Positions 59,251 to 64,000 of a stretch of DNA of 64,000 bases are shown piece by piece. The translations under genes and the position numbers were made by a program. This DNA is from JANPLN01 sp043757265. Its GTDB lineage: Bacteria > Bdellovibrionota > Bdellovibrionia > Bdellovibrionales > JAGQZY01. Under the pieces are notes generated by a model. The model saw nothing but the letters and a program-made list of their open reading frames with translations, was not told the DNA's origin and made no database searches. The stretch is taken from positions 6,463-70,462 of the forward strand of contig JAYUQP010000066.1 of assembly GCA_043757265.1 (NCBI GenBank). Direction: 5' to 3'. Each line of letters starts with the position of its first letter. Within the stretch, counting starts at the first letter, position 1.

Positions 59251-60231
59251 TTACTGCACTTTATACGTTACTTCGATGGGTCCACTAGATACGGATTCTG
59301 TGAGGATTGCGTCTGAGAAGGTGATTATTTTTGTTTGGGAATTATAAATCCAGCCAGTCAAAATATCGCCCGGCAAGAAGTTCTTACCATTCACTTCAAC
59401 CTGAATTGTAGTGAAGACGGGAGTCTTGAGCGTTTCTGACCCAACGAGCATCAGCGTGTTTTCAGTAAGCACCGACACTTTGATCGCCTCGGCAAGACTT
59501 TTTGAAAAATCATCGCAAATAGAAAATACCGATCCGCCAGTGAGACCCACAAAAGATTGAATTTTGGGAGGTAGCGTTTTCATTTCGTGGGATTCCCCCA
59601 TACAACTTGGGTTTATAGAGGCCATTGCGGCAAGAGAAGTGACTGTTTGTTGGGGTTTTAGAGCTTTGATTTGCGCATAGAGCGCATCTTCGTTTATTGC
59701 GCTTTGATCCTGGGTGTCGGTTAAAAATACGATATAGAGATCTGCGTTTGGTCGTAAAAAGCCGACATTCACTGTGGAAATCAACGGCTCGCTGAGCGCG
59801 AGGGCCAAAGTCGCAAAGGGCTGCTCTTCGCTATCGCCATTAATGCCAACAAGTAAAGATTTTTTAAGTTTTTCGATAAACTGCGGATCGCCGCTCTTAT
59901 GCACGCCATTAATCAGGTGACCGGGACGTATTGCATTGGTAGGCGAATAAGTTTTTGTAGTCGTAGTGATCACGCCCACTTGCAAATAGGTTTGCGGCAC
60001 GGCATTGATAAAAACCTCAAGGTTTTTGATTAAATTTTGCTGGTGCGAAGCCATGCTCCCCGAATCGTCAATGACAAACAAAATATCGGCTGCAGTTGCC
60101 GAAACCACTGGATTGAACTTAAGTTGCATCCAGGTTTCGAGCCCACGCGATTGCACATGAAATCCGTTATCGTAGGCATGGATTGAAAAGCTGCTTAAAC
60201 AAATTATGAACGACGTTAAAAAATGAGACAT
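59251..60231 (-). CDS. secreted VWA-domain protein
   Basis: 326 residues. Signal peptide MSHFLTSFIICLSSFSIHA, then a VWA domain with metal site DDSGS (Asp55, Ser57, Ser59) in ADILFVIDDSGSMASHQQN, strand LQVGVITTTTKTY and DLYIVFLTDTQDQS. The C-terminal 80 residues form a beta-rich tail (TIQVEVNGKNFLPGDILTGW). Related to the VWA lipoprotein at 13807-15090, but not lipidated. AGGGGG before the ATG. Confidence 0.8.
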   Translation of the reverse strand: MSHFLTSFIICLSSFSIHAYDNGFHVQSRGLETWMQLKFNPVVSATAADILFVIDDSGSMASHQQNLIKNLEVFINAVPQTYLQVGVITTTTKTYSPTNAIRPGHLINGVHKSGDPQFIEKLKKSLLVGINGDSEEQPFATLALALSEPLISTVNVGFLRPNADLYIVFLTDTQDQSAINEDALYAQIKALKPQQTVTSLAAMASINPSCMGESHEMKTLPPKIQSFVGLTGGSVFSICDDFSKSLAEAIKVSVLTENTLMLVGSETLKTPVFTTIQVEVNGKNFLPGDILTGWIYNSQTKIITFSDAILTESVSSGPIEVTYKVQ

Positions 60232-60383
60232 GAAACCCCCTAGTTTGATTAAATGGTACTAGGTGAGCGTAGAGGCCTGCGCTGAGAATTCAAGGCGCAC
60301 CTGCTCCGTGGTTTTTGGAGATATGTGCGCTGCCCAACTTCGCGGCATCTTAAGTTTTGGCAACCTTTGGGCGATAAGGAAAC

Positions 60384-60812
60384 ATGCTAAGCATAAAAAT
60401 GTTTCTAATCATATTTTTGGCGTGGAATGTGGCCGGGGCCGATCTCGATACGACCTCGCAAGAGGCATTAGCGAAAACAGTGAAAGCTCTCAAAGATCCA
60501 AGCGAGCGGGAGAACGCCTTTCAGGAAAACCCAAAATTTAAAGAGGGAGAAGCGGGTGCTGAGATGCTGGTTAAAGGCAATGCAGCCCAAAAGCAGCAAA
60601 TGTATGAGCTCGCAGCTAAGGTTTTAGAGAATCTGGCAAAAAAATCCGATGGTGACCCTAAGAAGATGCAGGAGATTGTGTCCCAAGCATCGCAAAATCC
60701 CAGTCAATTTATGCAAGAGTATTTGTCTGACGAGCAAAAAAAGCAGGTCCGCGATTTAGCCTCCGAGATCGAAAAAGGGCGCGAGCCAAAATCACCGTCT
60801 CCATCGAAATAA
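60384..60812 (+). CDS. secreted helical protein of unknown function
   Basis: 142 residues; AAGGAA upstream of the ATG. Signal peptide ending AWNVAGA, then a helical, charged protein (TSQEALAKTVKALKDPSERE, LAAKVLENLAKKS, YLSDEQKKQVRDLASEIEKG) with a Ser/Pro tail. It looks like a periplasmic helical bundle. It precedes yajQ by 40 bp and may share its transcript. Confidence 0.65.
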   Translation: MLSIKMFLIIFLAWNVAGADLDTTSQEALAKTVKALKDPSERENAFQENPKFKEGEAGAEMLVKGNAAQKQQMYELAAKVLENLAKKSDGDPKKMQEIVSQASQNPSQFMQEYLSDEQKKQVRDLASEIEKGREPKSPSPSK

Positions 60813-60852
60813 AAACCTTGAGTTCGCTGCAAACTGTTTGGTAAAGCATGGC

Positions 60853-61338
60853 ATGCCATCGTTTGATATTGTTTCCGAATTAAATATTCAAGAGCTCGAC
60901 AATGCCGTCAATCAAGCTAAAAAAGAACTGAACGGGCGTTATGACTTTAAAGGGAGTAAGTTTGAGGTGCAATGGGATCGTAAAACTCTCGTCGTCCTGG
61001 CCGAAGACGATTACAAGCTTAACGCCATCAAAGATATTCTTTTGTCCAAAGCCCATCGTCGAGGAATTGATATACGGGCCCTGTCTTTTGAAAAGGCGGA
61101 GCCGGCGGGCGGGATGTTGTGGCGTCAGACAGTAAAAATTCTGCAAGGGATTGAAAAAGAAGCCGCCAAGAAAGTTGTCAAAGAAATAAAAGATTCAAAG
61201 CTAAAGGTCCAAGCGGCTATCAACGACGATCTTGTGCGCGTAACTTCAAAAAGCATTGATGAACTGCAAGAGTGTATCGCGCTGATGAAGCGCTCCGATG
61301 TGGGCGTGCCCCTACAATTTACCAACATGCGAGCTTGA
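60853..61338 (+). CDS. yajQ: YajQ-family nucleotide-binding protein
   Basis: 161 residues, DUF520. MPSFDIVSELNIQELDNAVNQ, ELNGRYDFKGSKFEV, AHRRGIDIRAL and the end DVGVPLQFTNMRA match the family along its full length. In Xanthomonas a YajQ protein binds cyclic di-GMP and acts with a LysR regulator; whether this one does is not known. The ATG at 60853 is the conserved start. Confidence 0.95.
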   Translation: MPSFDIVSELNIQELDNAVNQAKKELNGRYDFKGSKFEVQWDRKTLVVLAEDDYKLNAIKDILLSKAHRRGIDIRALSFEKAEPAGGMLWRQTVKILQGIEKEAAKKVVKEIKDSKLKVQAAINDDLVRVTSKSIDELQECIALMKRSDVGVPLQFTNMRA

Positions 61339-61343
61339 ACATT

Positions 61344-61392
61344 AGCCCGCTCTCGGCGCGGGCTGGATATAAGCTCGCTTCCGTCGCGAGCT
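61344..61392. repeat. tandem hairpins with covarying stems after yajQ
   Basis: Hairpin 1 (61344-61364): AGCCCGC/GCGGGCT; hairpin 2 (61372-61392): AGCTCGC/GCGAGCT, each with a 7-nt loop and a spacer of GGATATA or GAAGATA type. A third decayed unit follows to about 61418. The second stem differs from the first by a compensated C-G to T-A change, so the structure is kept. A REP-like word (CCTGAGCGGAGCGAAGGATC) lies at 61446-61470. Confidence 0.7.
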
Positions 61393-61584
61393 GAAGATAA
61401 ACGCGCTCTTGGTGCGATCCAATGGTCCCTCAGGAAACAATACCGTCGTCCTGAGCGGAGCGAAGGATCTGTTCTTCCCAGTGTCAGAAAATTAACTTTG
61501 ATGTTTGTCGAGTCTATAAAAACCAATCCAGACTTTTCATTTTGTAGGATGGACCGATAATGTTTCTACAAAGGAGGTCTTATA

Positions 61585-61959
61585 ATGACCAAAATGAAGA
61601 ATCACAAGTTCGGTAAAATGACTCTTAAGGCGTATTGCAAACCTGCAGGTAAAGGTTTCGAGGTGGGTATGACTCATACTGGAAAGCCGGTATTTGTTGG
61701 CAACTTTATTCATCGTTCAGAGGCGATCAAATGGTGGGGTTTAATGAATGCCCACACTCATAAACTTTGCCGTTCGCACGAGTATGTTCCGTCAGCTTCC
61801 CCGACGTGGTATTGCAAGTTTTTTGGAAATTTGTTGTATAAAAATTATTACACATTTTTAGATAAGCAATTTTCTAAATACCAAAAAACGTACACAGCAA
61901 AAACATTTATGTTTGCCAAGCAGTACAAAAAAATCGAAACCCGATTTCACGCCGCCTAA
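61585..61959 (+). CDS. small basic protein of unknown function
   Basis: 124 residues with an ideal AAAGGAGG ribosome binding site, so it is probably well translated. Very basic and aromatic (KFGKMTLKAYCKPAGKGFEV, KWWGLMNAHTHKLCRSH, WYCKFFGNLLYKNYYTFLDK), no signal peptide. Three Cys and several His near AHTHKLCRSH might bind metal. No family recognised. Hairpin-repeat arrays flank it on both sides. Confidence 0.7.
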   Translation: MTKMKNHKFGKMTLKAYCKPAGKGFEVGMTHTGKPVFVGNFIHRSEAIKWWGLMNAHTHKLCRSHEYVPSASPTWYCKFFGNLLYKNYYTFLDKQFSKYQKTYTAKTFMFAKQYKKIETRFHAA

Positions 61960-62032
61960 TTAGGCAGGTGAGTTAATCAGCTGATAAATGGATCGCGTTG
62001 ATCAGTTTATTGGTTGATGAGTATTGTGAAAG

Positions 62033-62136
62033 AGCCTCGCACCGGCTGCGAGGCTCCCATTTCAAACTCGCACCGTCTGCGAGGCTCCCATCAACAGACC
62101 GCAAGGCTCCCATTCTAAACTTGCGCCAGCCGCAAG
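62033..62136. repeat. array of hairpins with compensatory changes
   Basis: Three hairpins with 5-nt loops: AGCCTCGCA/TGCGAGGCT (62033-62055), CTCGCA/TGCGAG (62067-62083) and CTTGCG/CGCAAG (62120-62136). The third differs by two compensated base pairs. GAGGCTCCCAT or AAGGCTCCCA follows each; an extra copy without its 5' arm lies at about 62101. A more decayed copy may lie at 62188-62216. Confidence 0.75.
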
Positions 62137-62338
62137 GCTCCCACTTACAAATTAAAAAGCTCCGTTCCACATGGGTCGACACCGAGCCTTCAACTATCAA
62201 ACCGCAAGGTTCAAAATTAACTTCTTACCAAATGCACATTGACTGAGGAGCTTGTTCAGTCTCATTTTCGGATTTTTACCTGATTTTTTGTCTCGATTTG
62301 ACAAAAATTTCGTCAACTCGAAGCTAAGCCTATGGTGT

Positions 62339-62365
62339 TTAAGTTTTTTAAAAATCGCTCGATAA
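62339..62365 (+). promoter_or_regulatory. sigma28 (FliA)-like promoter
   Basis: TTAAGTTT (62339-62346), 11-bp spacer, CTCGATAA (62358-62365): 7 of 8 and 6 of 8 consensus matches. The start of transcription would be about 14 nt before the lipoprotein ATG at 62386. Confidence 0.45.
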
Positions 62366-62385
62366 GCCTTTATCGAGGTTGTTGT

Positions 62386-63768
62386 ATGACATCAAATTTA
62401 AAGAAACTGTCTCTCATTCTCATATTTTTCAGCGCCGTCGCCTGCCAGCGCGCAGCGGAGGAAAAATCTACCATTACAATTTCGTTACCGCCCAGCGAAA
62501 AACTCGGAGCATTCGCTTGCTCGACTTGTCTTAAATTTATGGCGGTGAACATTAGCGGCGAAGGCATTCCCTCGGTTATTTATGCAAAAAAAGAGCATGG
62601 AGACTTTTCTGAGGCTGGAACGGAGCTGACACCAGAAATAGAAATCGAAGTGCCAGTGGGAAAACAACGATTTTTTCAGGTATTCGCAGCCTACTCGAGC
62701 TCTTCCGACGATATCGAAATCAAGTATGGAACTGCCACTGCAGATCTTGCTGGAGCTACGAGTTTAGTACCCATGACGATTTCTAGTCTCGGTCAATTTG
62801 AAGGGGGCCACATTACAGGTCGGTACCTCACTGGAAATAACGTTGGCCCAACGGGAGTTGTAAATATCAACATCGTTCCCGAGCCAGGTAAACCTGAATT
62901 TACATTTCTAAAATCCTACATTTACAACGGATGGTTTGATTTCTTTGCCTCTAAAAATTTCGAAATCTCATACAAAGTAGAAGGTGGCGATTCGCTTTTG
63001 TCAAACATCAGGCTTGATCAGGATTTTTTGCCAGCAGATGTAGCTTCAAATCCACAGATTGCAAGGGTTGTTCGTCCAGCCAGTTACTTTCAATTAATTT
63101 CAGGGGGTGGTGGTTGGGAGCAAAAAGATGAGGACGACACTGACCTTGTCATGGGTTTCTTTTTCGCTCCTGGCGTTATCGATGCTAATAAAAAAGTATG
63201 TAAGGACACTTCAGTTACCGCCTTGAATCGGATTTCTTCAAACATTTCTGGCACACCATTAATGCAATACGACCCTTCAGGATCGAGCGGTGACGTGCGA
63301 GTGTATGGCGGCGTAAATTTTTGCGGAAGCGCTCAACAGTACAATATAGATGAAATAACGCTTAACGCAGAGCAATTCAATGGGCTGGGAAATAACAGTG
63401 CTAAGTCCATGATAGGTGCTTTTACGTTTTTTAATAATCTAGGCCAAATTAAAAAATACACAAAAACACTTTCCCCTACCTTCACCTATTCCTTCCGATT
63501 CTTACCACATCTTGTGGGATCTCAGTATGATGGCGCTAAGCTTTATAGAATAAGTTCTGAACCTGCCAGTCATGATGACTTAAGTTGCGATTCGGCAAGT
63601 CTATCTGCCCAAGGATTCGCCGAAGTTCCCTTAGTTTCAACTAGCTTTGACTTAAATAAGATTACACTCACGACATCATCTGCAATAACGGGGTATGGTA
63701 TGATCTGCCCAACGAAAGCGGGCGAGCTTCGCGGGTTCGGCGGAATGTATTTAGGAAATTTACTCTAA
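62386..63768 (+). CDS. large lipoprotein of unknown function
   Basis: 460 residues from the ATG at 62386 (an earlier in-frame ATG would lie before the promoter). Signal peptide with lipobox SAVACQ. The mature protein is beta-rich with many Ser/Gly/Asn, no repeats found by eye, and several Cys (AFACSTCLKFMA, NKKVCKDT, VNFCGSAQ, DDLSCDSA, GMICPTKAG). No domain recognised. A sigma28-like promoter precedes it. Convergent with the TonB-dependent receptor gene, 17 bp away. Confidence 0.7.
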   Translation: MTSNLKKLSLILIFFSAVACQRAAEEKSTITISLPPSEKLGAFACSTCLKFMAVNISGEGIPSVIYAKKEHGDFSEAGTELTPEIEIEVPVGKQRFFQVFAAYSSSSDDIEIKYGTATADLAGATSLVPMTISSLGQFEGGHITGRYLTGNNVGPTGVVNINIVPEPGKPEFTFLKSYIYNGWFDFFASKNFEISYKVEGGDSLLSNIRLDQDFLPADVASNPQIARVVRPASYFQLISGGGGWEQKDEDDTDLVMGFFFAPGVIDANKKVCKDTSVTALNRISSNISGTPLMQYDPSGSSGDVRVYGGVNFCGSAQQYNIDEITLNAEQFNGLGNNSAKSMIGAFTFFNNLGQIKKYTKTLSPTFTYSFRFLPHLVGSQYDGAKLYRISSEPASHDDLSCDSASLSAQGFAEVPLVSTSFDLNKITLTTSSAITGYGMICPTKAGELRGFGGMYLGNLL

Positions 63769-63785
63769 AAAGCTAAATATAAAGA

Positions 63786-64000
63786 TTAAAAACTAAAACT
63801 CAAGCCTGCCATAAAACTCTGGGGCTTTCCGGGACGTGCGCCAAACGGTTTGAACGAAACCAAGTAATCTCGCCCCAATAAATTATCAATACGCGCAAAA
63901 ATCTGAGTTTTTTTATTCATTTCGTATCTACCGGTCCAATCCACAATCCCGAAGGCAGGAATTCGTAAGCGGTTTTCGCGCACACTTTGGTCGTAAGTTT
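63786..64000 (-). CDS. TonB-dependent outer-membrane receptor, C-terminal end (partial)
   Basis: The frame is open to the window edge; only the last 70 or so residues are present. They read TYDQSVRENRLRIPAFGIVD, YEMNKKTQIFARIDNLLGRD and FGARPGKPQSFMAGLSFSF. NLLGRDY and the terminal aromatic FSF are the standard end of TonB-dependent receptor barrels (usually NLFDk.Y ... P R ...l.y.F). The substrate cannot be told. Confidence 0.85.
   Translation of the reverse strand, partial: TYDQSVRENRLRIPAFGIVDWTGRYEMNKKTQIFARIDNLLGRDYLVSFKPFGARPGKPQSFMAGLSFSF

Overview
The window looks like chromosome of a Gram-negative bacterium of the Bdellovibrionota (Bdellovibrio-like) group. This is an inference. It rests on lipoproteins with the unusual lipobox ending F-Q-N-C, on many small outer-membrane beta-barrels and lipoproteins, on a complete imuA-imuB-dnaE2 mutagenesis cassette, and on the general gene content. 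I see no integrase, transposase, phage gene or CRISPR array. Most of it is housekeeping sequence broken up by short, probably lineage-specific, envelope genes.

Layout. 1-2.6 kb: two RluA-type pseudouridine synthases, a PNPOx-like protein, SlyX and a stand-alone S4 domain. 2.9-8.8 kb: a DNA-damage island, with an SRAP (YedK/HMCES) gene divergent from imuA-imuB-dnaE2. 9-15 kb: two large FQNC lipoproteins, a tRNA-Cys on the minus strand, and a VWA lipoprotein. 15-22.8 kb: an MBL hydrolase, two beta-barrels, cysS, a subtilase, infA-tyrS and a glycosyltransferase. 22.8-28.6 kb: a repeat-rich spacer, a leucyl aminopeptidase, and a hybrid histidine kinase whose N-terminus is an ETR1-like copper/ethylene-binding domain. 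28.8-36 kb: fadD, envelope proteins and a folB-folKP-folC operon. 36-43.7 kb: pyruvate kinase, an acyl-CoA dehydrogenase, an ArsP-type permease, an S2P-family protease and scpA-scpB. 43.8-51.6 kb: an Asp-rich repeat lipoprotein, an L,D-transpeptidase, a beta-barrel, an FAD protein, phosphatidylserine decarboxylase and small envelope proteins. 51.7-64 kb: gpmA, a YceD-like protein, a decayed hydrolase gene, an OmpA-like lipoprotein, a trx-terC-sua5-olsB type operon, a second VWA protein, yajQ, an unknown basic protein, a large lipoprotein and the 3' end of a TonB-dependent receptor.

Two regulatory patterns recur. First, several genes without a Shine-Dalgarno sequence have a sigma70-type -10 box ending exactly 6 (or 7) nt before the start codon, which predicts leaderless mRNAs: SRAP, MBL hydrolase, two or three beta-barrels, the ETR-like kinase, the S2P protease and gpmA. 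Second, four lipoprotein genes are preceded by sigma28 (FliA)-like promoters with correct spacing. In Bdellovibrio FliA drives attack-phase expression, so these lipoproteins may be attack-phase surface proteins. Other notable points are an S4 domain split from its pseudouridine synthase by slyX, hairpin arrays with compensatory base changes, a 138-bp MITE-like element, and a tandemly duplicated gene end.
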